NCBI GenBank assembly: GCA_001600415.1
Contig: BCJX01000015.1
Location: forward strand, 838,274-902,273
Direction: 5' to 3'
Source: Pascua guehoae
Lineage: Eukaryota > Basidiomycota > Tremellomycetes > Trichosporonales > Trichosporonaceae
Length of the DNA: 64,000 nucleotides
Program-made: the position numbers and the translations under genes
The notes under the pieces: generated by a model
The model's database searches: none
Seen by the model: the letters and a program-made list of their open reading frames with translations, nothing else
What the model was told of the DNA's origin: nothing
Shown here: piece by piece, positions 1-10,645 of the stretch
Position numbering within the stretch: the first letter of the stretch is position 1
Layout of the letters: each line of letters starts with the position of its first letter

Positions 1-1
1 G

Positions 2-850
2 GCCGAGAACCAGAGCGGTCTCCCACGCTTCAACATGGTCCACGCTGACGGCCAGCTCGAAGGCAAGGTCTCGCCCCCACCCGAGGCGGCCAACCTCATG
101 CAGGCACTCCGGGACGCCGAGTCTGGCCATGCCCAGGGCGCCGTGCCCGAGTCCAAGTTAATCCAACCGCAGGCGCGGCGCGCCATCCCTCCCCCAATCG
201 ACCCGACGCAGAAAATGTCCGAAATCGTCCTCGACGACGGCGAGGTGCTCAAGTTACCCCCGACGCCCGACATGACCACTGGCAACGAGTACCAGTCGGA
301 CCCCGAGACGGAGCGTGTCATTCACAAGTCGGACAAGCGCCCTCCCCTCCCTCCCCGCCGCCACCCTGTCCCCGCCACGGCCAGCGCGCCTGCAACTGCA
401 CCAGGCTCCCCCCCTCCTCCCCTGGGCCCAAGCTCTCCAATGAGCCAGGACTTCAAAGCGCCCATTGCCCACGACACATTGAGCCCCGTCAGCGCAGCCT
501 CTGTCAACCCCGTCACACCCCTCTCGCCCCCGGCACCCGACGTCCCCATCGCGAGCTCCAGTGCACCCCCCATCCCCACAGGTCCCCCGCCCGCATACGA
601 CGTGCCGAGCGCGGGTCTCACAGTCCCAGTCTCGGAAAAGGCCCGGGCCGGCAGCGCGTCCCCAGCCTCGGTCTACTCGCAGCTCTCTGATGCGCCCGTT
701 GACACCCCGGGCGCGCCGGGCATGCCGGCCTGGCCAGGCATGTCCGAGGCCGAGCGCCGCGAGTGGGAGCACATGAGCGAGAGCGAGCGCCGTGAGTGGC
801 AGCAGGTCATGGGCGTTGTGAAGCAGCGCGAGACCGAGGGTGTAGTGTAG
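2..850 (+). CDS. C-terminal part of a proline-rich protein (5' truncated by window edge)
   Basis: The frame is open from the second base of the window, so the N-terminus lies outside; about 282 residues are visible. The visible part is low complexity, rich in Pro, Ser and Ala. It contains a strong SH3-ligand type motif (KRPPLPPRRHP, near residue 115 of the visible part). It ends in a charged, probably helical tail with a repeated unit (MSEAERREWEHMSESERREW). There is no recognisable catalytic domain or membrane segment here. The first in-frame Met is at base 35, but the frame continues upstream without a stop and no 5' signal is seen, so I treat the gene as partial. It may be a cytoplasmic tail or a scaffold that binds SH3 proteins; this is inference and I do not recognise the family. 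Confidence 0.7.
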   Translation, partial: AENQSGLPRFNMVHADGQLEGKVSPPPEAANLMQALRDAESGHAQGAVPESKLIQPQARRAIPPPIDPTQKMSEIVLDDGEVLKLPPTPDMTTGNEYQSDPETERVIHKSDKRPPLPPRRHPVPATASAPATAPGSPPPPLGPSSPMSQDFKAPIAHDTLSPVSAASVNPVTPLSPPAPDVPIASSSAPPIPTGPPPAYDVPSAGLTVPVSEKARAGSASPASVYSQLSDAPVDTPGAPGMPAWPGMSEAERREWEHMSESERREWQQVMGVVKQRETEGVV

Positions 851-2102
851 GGTTGTATGCTTGTGCGAGGAGGGACGCAGAGCTGTGCTCGTTTCATGTA
901 GACATGTAGATCGTACCGGTAGTTGCCCCAGTTGCCCCAGTTGGCATGTTGGCGTGTTGGCATGTTGACAAGGTTGGGCTGCATGCTGCATGCTGTGGGG
1001 AGAGGCACGCCATGCTAGATTTAGACTATTCCAGGCACGCAGCTGGAATCTTCTACTATCTGGGGCGCGGCCGCCGGAAGTCAGGCGAGACAGGGGCAAG
1101 GCAAGGGCCCGGCAGCGGTGGGTGGGCGGCAAGGCAAAGGGCTACCCAGTGCATGCCGACGTCAAGTCATTGTTGAAGTGATTATTGTCCGAAGCTGGCA
1201 CGGCGAGCACCACCGATCCCACCGAGTTGGGCAGCGCGGACAGAGACCTGCGATGGAGTCGGGATCGGGCATCAGGTTCCGGCCCATGTCCATGTCGCCG
1301 CCTGGTGCTCCGAGCGTGATGCGGCGTTTTTGACAGCAACGAAAACACGTATGGTAGACTCGGGCTACGGTACAGTACATTCATCGCGCGAGTGGCGATT
1401 GAGCATCTGAAGATACTGTGCAGCACCGAGGAGAAAGAGAGGCCAGCGGGTCGCGCCCCACCAACCCCGCCGTCCTGTATTGCGCTGGCCTCACTTGGCT
1501 TTCGCACGCGGCGCTTTGGACCCGTCGGCGCCTTTGTCAGCCTCTGCCTGGTCGGAGCGTAGCATAGACGCATATAGACGAGTCGTGAATATTTTTGATA
1601 ACATGGGCGAGGCACAAACGACCAACAGCCTTACGGTGACGAGGGACGCTTGCAACGTGGGCTCGTCATGACGCAGCGTGAGCGGGCGCTAGGCCGGGAT
1701 CAAGACACGCTGGCGAGCCGAATGCAGGGACAGGAAGTGTCGAGGAAACAAGGCCGTGGCATGGCCTAAAGAGCGGAGGCACGGCCTAAGGAGCGATGGT
1801 CATGCAGTCCAGACGGGAGCTGAATTGCTGCCAGCATTGCTGGTGACGGGGGCGTGCGCCGGCTCACAGGCCAGCGTCGAGGATGCGCATCGGCCTGGTG
1901 CCCTTTCGCTTAATCTCGAAGCGGTCCGAGACGGCCCACAGACCTGACATGAGCGCCATCGGATGCCTAACTCACAGCTCTCCATGGGCGCCGTCGACGT
2001 CGAGCAGTTGTAGTCGACGACGACGACCAGGCCCCAGTTGTCACTACTGTCAGCTGACCCCCAAAAGCCAGTAGTCGTCTACTACCCATCCGCGAGGGAT
2101 CT
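851..2102. other. Intergenic region, no gene supported
   Basis: This is the tail-to-tail space between the Pro-rich gene and the secreted-protein gene. Long frames in it have no recognisable protein. One short minus-strand frame, 1604 to 1491 (37 codons plus stop, ending in a Lys/Ala-rich SKAPRAKAK tail), looks mildly protein-like. It could be the last exon of an unrecognised gene, but no upstream exon can be defended. Confidence 0.5.
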
Positions 2103-2615
2103 CTACGCATGGTCTCGCATCACGCACCCAGGCCACACGGCATGCAGGCCGGTCGTGTCCCACACAAACGACCCGTCGACCGCCCCAAGCATGTGGGACA
2201 TCATGCTCCCGCCAATGTCAATGTATCCGGGGAAGAAGAACGCCATCAGCCCCGGCCCCGCGGCCGCGTCCAGCTCCAAGACATTGGGCGCCAGCTCGAC
2301 CCAGTAGTCGCCCGCGGCCGGGAAGCGGATGCAGTGCGCTGCGAGCGCCTGCAGCTCGGCGTGCGTGTGCGTCGCCCACAGGTCGTCGAGGCGGATAAGG
2401 GGCACGACCCACGGCCACGGCGTGGTGCCGGGGATGACGTAGCGCGACGCGGGGGGCAGCGAAAATGTCGATGACGGAGACGACGGAGACGGTTCAGTCG
2501 TGGCGCCGTGGCCACTGGCCGACTCAACTGTGGGGATCGGGTCGGGGGCGGCGAGGACGGTCTGGGCCGCCTGCGCCAGAGGGAAGATAAGGAGCGTGAG
2601 GGCTGAGATGAGCAT
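2103..2615 (-). CDS. Small predicted secreted protein of unknown function
   Basis: The single-exon frame encodes 170 residues. I chose the internal Met that begins MLISALTLLIFPLAQAAQ because it gives a textbook signal peptide with a hydrophobic core and an AQA cleavage-like site. The same frame is open to 2729, so a longer product starting up to 38 codons earlier cannot be excluded. After a Ser/Thr/Pro-rich linker (about residues 25-55) comes a compact domain with many Trp, Leu and Asp residues. It ends with glycine-rich, hydrophobic stretches (AFFFPGYIDIGG) and two late Cys or His-containing turns. No motif identifies an enzyme class. Secretion or cell-wall location is inferred from the leader only. 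Confidence 0.55.
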   Translation of the reverse strand: MLISALTLLIFPLAQAAQTVLAAPDPIPTVESASGHGATTEPSPSSPSSTFSLPPASRYVIPGTTPWPWVVPLIRLDDLWATHTHAELQALAAHCIRFPAAGDYWVELAPNVLELDAAAGPGLMAFFFPGYIDIGGSMMSHMLGAVDGSFVWDTTGLHAVWPGCVMRDHA

Positions 2616-3360
2616 GGTGAGATGGCGGTCAAAGGTAATGAGGACGCGGTTGAGAGTGGTGAGATGGACAATCGGGACGCAGCAGGTAGCGTTTTGGGCC
2701 ATTCCGCGTCTGCCGTCATCGGATTCCATGTTCTGGGTGGCAAATGCTCCTTCGCGTCGTGCGTTTATCGGCCTGGCAGAACTGCCACGTGGAATTAATC
2801 CCGCGATGCCGCGATGGGCGCAATGGCAGCTGGCCAGGCAACAGTCGATGCAGTCGAGCCACGATTGCTAGATTGCTAGATTGCTGGGGCCTGGGTGCGA
2901 TGCATGTGTAAGTAGGACCAGCGTACAGTACCAGAGTACCAGGAAAAGCTAGGGACGGAATCTCGCCGAGCAATCTCGCCGAGCGACGTCAACGTGTGGT
3001 TAGGGTTTGAAGGGTAGGCCCGGGGGAATTAGGGTATAGGGTTACAATACTTTTTTATGCAACCCATGATGTCAACGCCGACCGAAAAAAAAAAAAAAAC
3101 AATTTCTCGCTTCCATTCTCGACCAAACAAAACACCACAGCCTGGCTAGTCTGGGCTGCAAACGGCAGGGCGGCTGAGGGGGGGCGGCTACTGGCCTACT
3201 GGGGCTGATGGGGGGGGGGGGGGGGATGCATCTACCTGCAGGGACTTTCGGGGGCAGGTGCGCGGGGTTGGGCGCGCGCGCACAGTGCCCAGGTTAATAG
3301 TTTAAGCAAATGATGCAGGCATGCAGTCATGCTGATGCCAGGAATGGAAGGGGGTGACAT

Positions 3361-3362
<2 letters not shown>

Positions 3363-3395
<33 letters not shown>
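3363..3395. repeat. (GAC)11 trinucleotide microsatellite
   Basis: Eleven uninterrupted GAC units lie upstream of the histidine kinase start codon, outside any supported coding exon. Confidence 0.95.
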
Positions 3396-3482
3396 AAACA
3401 AGCTACAAGCTATCGTGATGCTGGGCCTGGCCCAAAAGTCAAGACTTGTGGGATTCTGTACCTGGAAAACTGACAACTAGAC

Positions 3483-3506
3483 ATTATTATTATTATTATT
3501 ATTATT
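3483..3506. repeat. (ATT)8 trinucleotide microsatellite
   Basis: Eight uninterrupted ATT units lie about 140 bases upstream of the chosen histidine kinase ATG, probably in its 5' leader. Confidence 0.95.
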
Positions 3507-3643
3507 TCGTCAACAAATACATACATACTGTACACGCCCATCTGTCTTCTCTCTTTTCCAAAAACACCAAACTATTCTCGTCTTCTTCTCCATCGCATTC
3601 CGTGCCCACTCTGCCGCGCTCGCCACTGCGCCTCCCCACCGCC

Positions 3644-6600
3644 ATGCCAGTCGGCGGCACCGCCCTCGGAACTCGTGGCGCCGAGGACGCACAGGCAGAC
3701 ACACGCACACGCACACGCACACGCCCAAGCACACGCCCAAGCACACCGCCAAACATGGTTATGGGCAGAGACGCCGCAGCGGACAGTGCTGGCCGTGAGC
3801 AAAGCCTCGCCCATGGTGGTGCTGTTTCTGCATCGTCCGCAGCTATACCAGCAACTCCGATGCCGGACCCTGTGCAACCACGTCGTCCGTCGGCGGTGCC
3901 GTTGCCAGTGCCTCGTGCATTCCAACCACCTCCCACTAGCGCGCGTGCTCGTGCCTATGCTGGTGCCGGTGCTGCTGCTGGTGCCAGTGCCTTTGCCCAA
4001 ACTGCTCATGTCCCTGCTGCTACTACTCGTGCTAGTGCCTTGTCGGCCTCTTGCAATTCCAAACCAAACACCACCATCGTGCCCGCACACGACCCACATC
4101 CGCCGCCATCCGGTTGCGGTTACCACCCGCCAAACAGCCGTTGCGACTGCGCCAACGCCAGCAGCAGCAGCAGCAGCAGCAGCAGTGTCGGTGCGCTGCG
4201 GTTACCAACTGCGCCTCTGTCTCTGTCTCTGCCTCCACTTCGGCCCGAGGACAAAGTCTCGCCCAAGCGTCGGTCTCACTCTCACGTGCCCGCCATGTCG
4301 GAGGTGACGCCTCTGGCCACGGCGCCCGGTGGTGGTGATGGGGTGGCTGCGCCGTGTGTGCGGCGTACGCCACCTGCACCCTCGTCTGTTGCGCCTGGAC
4401 CGAGTGGAACAGCGGCGTCTGCAGGTCCATCTCCGAACGCACCCGGCCACGAGCCCTTTGCGCCACCATTGCGCTCCTTGGCCAACACATCCCACTTGGA
4501 CACCAGCATGCCAAGCCTGTCTGACCTCGTCGGGAAGTCCGCGTCGGAGCCAGAGGAACAATCCTGCTGCATTCCACCCGCTCGAGCCCCCATTATATGC
4601 TCATCATCGCCTGCGAGTCAAAGCACGAGCACTACACCAACACCGCGGTTACTCCCTGCCGTTACCCACCTCGCACAAGGTGCTTCAGCTTCTGTGGACG
4701 CTCCTCCAGAGTTACAGCCTCTGCATCAACAACAACAACGACAACAGCAATACGCCGCGCGGCCCTCGCTCGTTCCGACACCAGCCTCAAACAGCTTCAA
4801 CTACACGCCGACACCGGCTTCGAGCAGTGCCGCCCAGCCCCAACCTCAGCCCTATCCCTANCCCCCNCCCCCGCCCCAACCCAACCCTACTCCCTCCGTC
4901 AACCCACTCGCCACCACGCTGCGTCGCCCGCACTTTGAAAAGCCGTCGCGCTTTGCGGGTCTGCGCAACTTTCTGTCCTCGCTCCGGAAGCAGGTTGCGC
5001 TCTCGCCGTCGACTGGCGCGACAGGGTCCGAGAGCCTGACCTCGCGCTCGCAGCACAGCAGCGTCGACGTCAGTAGTGCTCCCCTTGACATTCCCCTCAC
5101 CACCACGTTGAGCGGTCGCGAGCCTGTACCCGGCACTGCGGCCTCGCGGTGTCCCGTGACCATGCCTGGTCGACGCCGCCCCCGCGGCCTCCGGAACCGC
5201 AGTACGTCGTCGCGTATCGACCTCGACGGGTTAATCCTCGACGAGAAAAAACCGCCCCCAGAGCCCGTCTCGCTTGTCGTCGTCGACAATGACTTTGAAG
5301 AGGCGTACCCCCCCAGCGAAAAGAGCGGCACAGAGTATGACGGTGAGCGCATTGAGCGTAGCGACAAGGACGGAGCCCACACGTATGCAAAGAGCAGGAG
5401 CAGCACCGGCGACCGCACCTCGTCCGACGACTACCGCCACAACGGCCTCAATCCCAACCCACGACCCTGGTGGGAGCCATTGCGCGAGACGGTGTGGGCG
5501 CCCCTCGTCGACTTTTGCGACTCGAGCTTTCCCGACAAGGACATGGAACGCAACTTTCAGCGCGAGGTGAGTGGCAGGGCCGCGGCCTCTGGGAATGTAC
5601 CCCCATCGGTCGTGTGGCGTGTGGCACCTGCATGGAATGTGTTTTGCTCACCACGATCAACAGGAATGGTACACCGACAAGCGGGGCGCGCTGTTGTGCT
5701 CGTTCTACATGCTCCTCTACTGGATTTTATCCAACGCACTCACACAAAACTTTACCCTGTGGAACTACTACGTGAGACCTGCTGCACGTACTTCCGGTCT
5801 CGGCTCACCCAACAGGCATATGTGGGCGTCTGCGGCTTCTTCACCCTGCCCCTCCCCTTTATGGTGGCTCTCAATGGCCCACGGAGGTTCCCATGGGTAT
5901 ACCAGCCGTTTCTGGCCGGCGCGGCTTGGTGCTGGGGCGTGAGTAGAGTCGCGACCATTCATTCAACTCGACTGACGCTCAGTTTGTATTGACCATTGAG
6001 ATGGACGCATGCCGCGTACGTTCTCTGGCCCCCCTGTGCTCTCCCTGCTAACCACCAGTTCTTCTGGCTACCAAACCGATGCGGGGATCGCAACTTTCTC
6101 AACCTCCTTGGTGTCCTCTACGGCCTCCCAACGCTGCCCATGATCGTCCTGCGCCAGAACCGTGTGGTCCACATTCTCATTGCCACAATCTGGCTCGCTC
6201 TGTCGGCTGCACTCTTCATGAGGGCAACGAATGTCCCCCGTGCCTTTGCTCGCAACCTGGTCATGCGTTAGTCTACCATCCAAGGCAGCATGGGCGACAC
6301 TAACCTTCCCAGTCGAGCTTTACCACATCTTCATCGCCTGCGTGTCGTACTGGAGCGAGCGGTCTCGTCGCCAGCTCTACAGCCTGCGCCAGCAGCTCAA
6401 GACGCAGTTCAAGTATGTTGCAAGCAACCCTCCCGTCGCTGTTCATCCCATCCTAACACAACAGAGCCGTCCAGGCCGCTCAGGTGCAGGAGCGCCGCGC
6501 CGAACAGTCCAAGAAGCGCTTTGTCTCTTACAGTGCGTCCAGGTCTACACGAGCTCATATCTGACAGTAGTCTTCCACGAGGTCCGAGTCCCGCTCAACA

Positions 6601-8837
6601 CGGCCCTGCTTGCCGTGCAAAATCTCGAGGACGAGGGCTTGTTTGCCTCACTTGAGGGCGAGCAGAGCGACATGCTGCACGGCCTAATGTCCAGCCTCAG
6701 CATGATGGAAAAGGTGTTAAACGACGTCCTGTCTTTCAACCGCATGGAGTCGGGCAACCTCATCCAAGCGCGTAAACCCTTTGACTTTCACAAGTCGATC
6801 CAGATTGTCGCCCTCAGCCACCGTGTGCAGGCCGAGCTCACGGGCGTCGATTTCGTCGTGGAACTGGATCCCCGCATCGACCAGATTGGTGGTGTATTTG
6901 TCGGCGACGAGATGCGCTTGCGACAAACCGTATCAAATCTGGTCTCGAATGCCCTGAAGTTTGTAAGTCGCGTCGAGCCTGTAAATGACTGCAACATGCT
7001 TACCCGTCCAGACACCCGAGGGTTCAGTCACCATTGCCACAAAGCTCATCTACCCCGAACTTGACAGCGTGGCGCCACCGGCCGACCTGGACGCGCCTGC
7101 CGAGGACGCCGACCCACACGTGACGCCGACCCTCGGCCACACGGCTGCATCCTCCAACACTGTGAGCTCGCCGAGCACAGCAGGCAAGACCAACTCGGCT
7201 CGTGGGGAAGTAGGAATGGTACCCCACCTCCCGTTCGGAGATGGATCAAACGGGCCGCCAACGACGCCCTCAAAGTCGCCAATGCGGCCTGCGCATCCTA
7301 CACACCGGCGGCCATCGCGTCCAAAAAGGGCAGTTGTGCGCGTCGAAGTACGCGATACCGGCCTCGGTCTCCAGCCCAGCGATGTGCGAGAGAACAAACT
7401 CTTTTCGCCATACGTGCAGACCGAGATTGGAAGACGACAGGGCGGCAAAGGGTCGGGTCTTGGCCTTGCCCTCATCATGCAGATTGTCAAGCTCAGCCAT
7501 GGGCGTCTCGGCGTCGACTCTGAGGCTGGGAAAGGGAGCACATTCTGGTAGGTACAGGCTCCTCACAAGCTCCAGCACCTCTGACGCCCAGGTTTGAGCT
7601 CCCATACGCATTGCCGTCTGAGCGTGCCCGCTCGTCTACGCCGCCGGCGTTTACGCTCCCGGCACGCTCAACATTCCTGCAGCACTTTGACCCCGACGCC
7701 GTGGGCTCACGTTCGCCCTCTGTTCCCCTACCGAGCGGCAGTGTTATTCGCACCAACGTTTCTGATCTAGTGGCTTCGGATTCTCAACGACGGAGCTCGG
7801 CACCCGAGGCGCGCATGGACGTCAGTGACGGTGACGCGGACACGACACAGCCGTCACTCGATTTGCGCCGCCGGAGTGTGTCCGAGGGCATTGTGACGCC
7901 GCCCATCTCGCCAGATTTATCCCGCCATCATCCCAACGGGTCCACCGCGACGTCCTTCTTCAACCTCCTACCTGGCGCCTCGCCTCTTCCGTCACCCAGC
8001 ATTGCCACTGCGCTCGGCACAGAGACCCAAGGCTTCCCCTGGGTGACAAATGCGTCTCACACAAACGTTACAACCATGGGCTTTGGGGGGCCCACAGACA
8101 TGTCCCCCGACTCGTCTGCCGACGACATTGAACCACCTCCCTCTCCACACTCTAGGTCCAGGTCATCTTCGCCCAAGAGCCCAACACCACGTGCAACCGG
8201 CGCGATCTGGGATGCCCCCACTCCACTTGCGGCACCAGCCGCTGAAGCCTCAACTAGCGCCCCGCCAACTATTCCACATTCCACACTCACCACCCCTACC
8301 CCCGCTTCTGCCCAACCCCCTGAACCTGGTGAACCAGGTCTCTCGATCCTCGTCGTGGACGACGACGCGTGCGTTGCACCCAAATGGAACCCAGCTAACA
8401 ACACAGACTCACGCGCCGCCTCATGGCACGCATGCTCGAGCGCATGGGCCACCGCGTCTCCATGGCCGAGAACGGCAAGGTCGCCCTCGACGCCATCATT
8501 GCCAGCGAGCAGGGCGAGGCCGAACCGTTTGACCTCGTCTTTTTGGACAAGTGAGTTGGGCCAGTGTATAGTAGCGAGTGTCGCTAACGCCTACAGCCAA
8601 ATGCCGCTCATGTCCGGCGTCGAACTGGTACGGGAACTGCGCACGCGCGGTTCACGCCTCTACGTCGTTGGGTGCACAGGTAACGCCCTCCGCGAAGACC
8701 AGGACGAGTACCTTCTCGCGGGCGCAGACGACATTATCCCCAAACCCGTCCATCGCGCCAGTGTCGTGGCCAAGATTGAAGAGGCGCGGACACGACTGGC
8801 TCGCCGACAGCCCGAGATACGTGGCAGGTCGCGATGA
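3644..8837 (+). CDS. Membrane-bound hybrid histidine kinase (HisKA, HATPase, receiver)
   Basis: Twelve exons are deduced: 3644-5566, 5664-5771, 5816-5938, 5983-6015, 6059-6266, 6313-6412, 6465-6532, 6571-6962, 7012-7547, 7592-8368, 8407-8550, 8597-8837 (1550 residues, all phases close). Residues 1-600 are Ser/Pro/Ala-rich and disordered, with CAG-encoded Ser runs. Residues about 655-830 hold several hydrophobic segments forming a membrane domain. The H-box is FHEVRVPLNTA with phosphoacceptor His857. The N-box (DEMRLRQTVSNLVSNALKF) and G boxes (VRDTGLGL, GSGLGLAL) follow. A Ser/Pro-rich insert splits the ATP domain. After a second disordered linker comes a receiver domain: DDD 1420-1422, phosphoacceptor Asp1470 in FLDNQMP, and Lys1520 in PKP. 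It should autophosphorylate and feed a His-Asp phosphorelay toward an HPt protein, as known fungal hybrid kinases do; the stimulus is unknown. Bases 4861 and 4867 are N, inside the poly-Pro stretch. The start was chosen at a Met preceded by ACCGCC, because the upstream in-frame sequence is microsatellite-derived. Confidence 0.9.
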
Positions 8838-9843
8838 GAGGAGCAGGGATTCTGCCGGGGTCGCCTGTGCTAGGCTAGCAGTCTGCTCGTGCTGCTCAAG
8901 CTGTTCTAGCTGAGGCTGCTCACGCTGCTCGAACTGCTTAAGCTGCTGAGCTGGTCAGCGGATTAGGTGTGCTTTGACGCTCACAGCCCACTCGATGGTC
9001 GCTCTGTTCCACACGCCAGCCAATGTCCGAGACAGCCCACGACACGCACGACACAACTCACAACAAGAACGCGCGGCACCCAACCCACTCGGCACTACAC
9101 TTTTTAACCCAGCGCTTCCAAACCCACGCACTCTTTCCACACACCCTCATTGGCCGCAAAACAACGGATGCAGCACTCAGCACCCGCACGCGCACTCGCA
9201 CCCAGCGCACGACACTCACGTACACTGTCCTTTGTTCTGTTCCGCCCGACTGTGTTGTAGCATAGTCTTGTGCTTGTATGCATTTATCACGCACCCGCGC
9301 ATCCGTGTGGCGTAGAGGCGGCCCCGGGAGGGAGATTAGCGGGTTCGGGCCAGCAGCTGGGGCGCAAGCAATGGACCCCATTTGATTTGTCGTTGGTCAA
9401 GTGGCTGCTGCCGCTTGAAGGTTACCTACCGCAACGCAAGGCTGCGGCGCTGCCAGTGACAGCCCATGAACGGCGGCAGTGGACCCGAACGTCGCCGTAG
9501 TGGACCCTCAGAACGTCGGCGCTGATCACTGGTACGCAGACACAGACGTGTTCGGGACATTTCCGCGATTCATGCTACCCATGCTAATGCCAACAACTAC
9601 AACTTCGACAACTTCGACGAGCCAAGCACACACCACGCCCAGAAGCCACATCGGGCAGCGGCGTCGTCCTCGGCTTGCCACAACGTATCTTTACATCATC
9701 GTCTCACACCCGGCACTCACCCAACCCTCTCACCCCGCACGCCGAACCACACACCACACACTCCACACACCCACCCCACCCCACCCCACCCCACCCCACT
9801 CACCCCACCCACCCCACCTCCTAACCCCTCCACGCAGGCCCTC
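8838..9843. other. Convergent intergenic region with C-rich pentamer repeat
   Basis: This separates the 3' ends of the kinase (+) and thioesterase (-) genes. It contains GCTGCT-like imperfect repeats around 8875-8955 and CA-rich sequence. A CCCCA/CCCA pentamer-like run lies at about 9770-9830. No coding frame is convincing. Confidence 0.5.
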
Positions 9844-10585
9844 CTAACGCCTCGACCCAACCCACTTCCTCACCATACGCTCACCACATCCGCCCTCGCC
9901 GCCAATCTCCATATGCTGTCCCGGACACCACGCGAGGTGCAGCCCGCCGCGCTCGTCGAGGGCGCGCAGCCCGATCCAGTCCTCGGTGTACAGCTGCTGC
10001 GAGTGCAGGGGGATCGTGCCGTTGCCGTCGGGCAGCTGCGTGGCCCAGTGCGCCGAGAGGGCGGGGACGACCGTGTCTTTGCGTCAGTGGGGGTTTCTGG
10101 GCTCGATGTTTGTGCTGAATGCTTGCGCGCGGTGCGTGAGCGAGCTTCAGGCCTGCAGGCCTGCTGAATGCCTGCTCGACGCCGTTCAAAGTCGTTCAAC
10201 GTTATTCAACGTTATTCAACGTTATTCAACGTTATTCAACGCCTTTCAACGCCTTTCAACGCCTTTCAACGCCGTTCAACGCGTGCTCGACGCGTGCTCG
10301 ACGCGTGCTCGACGCCTGCTTTGGAGGCCTGCTTGAGCCTTGGCTCAATGGCGCTCTCTCTCAGCTGCAACACAGGGTTAGGTTGGAGTTGGTCCAACTC
10401 CAGTCTAACCTCTATCCAACCCAACTCCTACCCAACGTCAACAACCTCAACCCAACCCCAACCCAATTTTAACCCGACCTCAACCCAACTTGAACCCAAC
10501 CTTTGCGCTCAACTTTGGCTCACCCAACTCCTTCTCAGCTGCATCACAACCCCAACACAACCCCAACACAACCCCGACACAACCC

Positions 10586-10645
<60 letters not shown>

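Larger units (their letters stand above)
2616..3643. promoter_or_regulatory. Divergent upstream region with microsatellites
   Basis: This lies between the 5' end of the secreted-protein gene (-) and the histidine kinase (+). It holds an A14-type run near 3086, a G16 run at 3210-3225, a (GAC)11 run at 3363-3395, and a (ATT)8 run at 3483-3506. Two TTAGGG-containing pieces lie at about 3000-3046. A CT-rich stretch (3541-3620) leads into the kinase start codon, as is usual for fungal 5' leaders. No precise promoter element is assigned. Confidence 0.45.

Noticed and set aside
254..1132. 292-codon minus-strand frame opposite the first gene
   Set aside because: It is antisense to the better supported Pro-rich coding frame and consists of Arg/Gly-rich translation typical of shadows.
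2999..3046. Chromosome end or telomere
   Set aside because: Only two or three imperfect TTAGGG units are present, with genes continuing on both sides.
10181..10313. Possible CRISPR-like array
   Set aside because: The units are 10-11 nt, directly adjacent, with no spacers. It is a minisatellite inside a eukaryotic intron.
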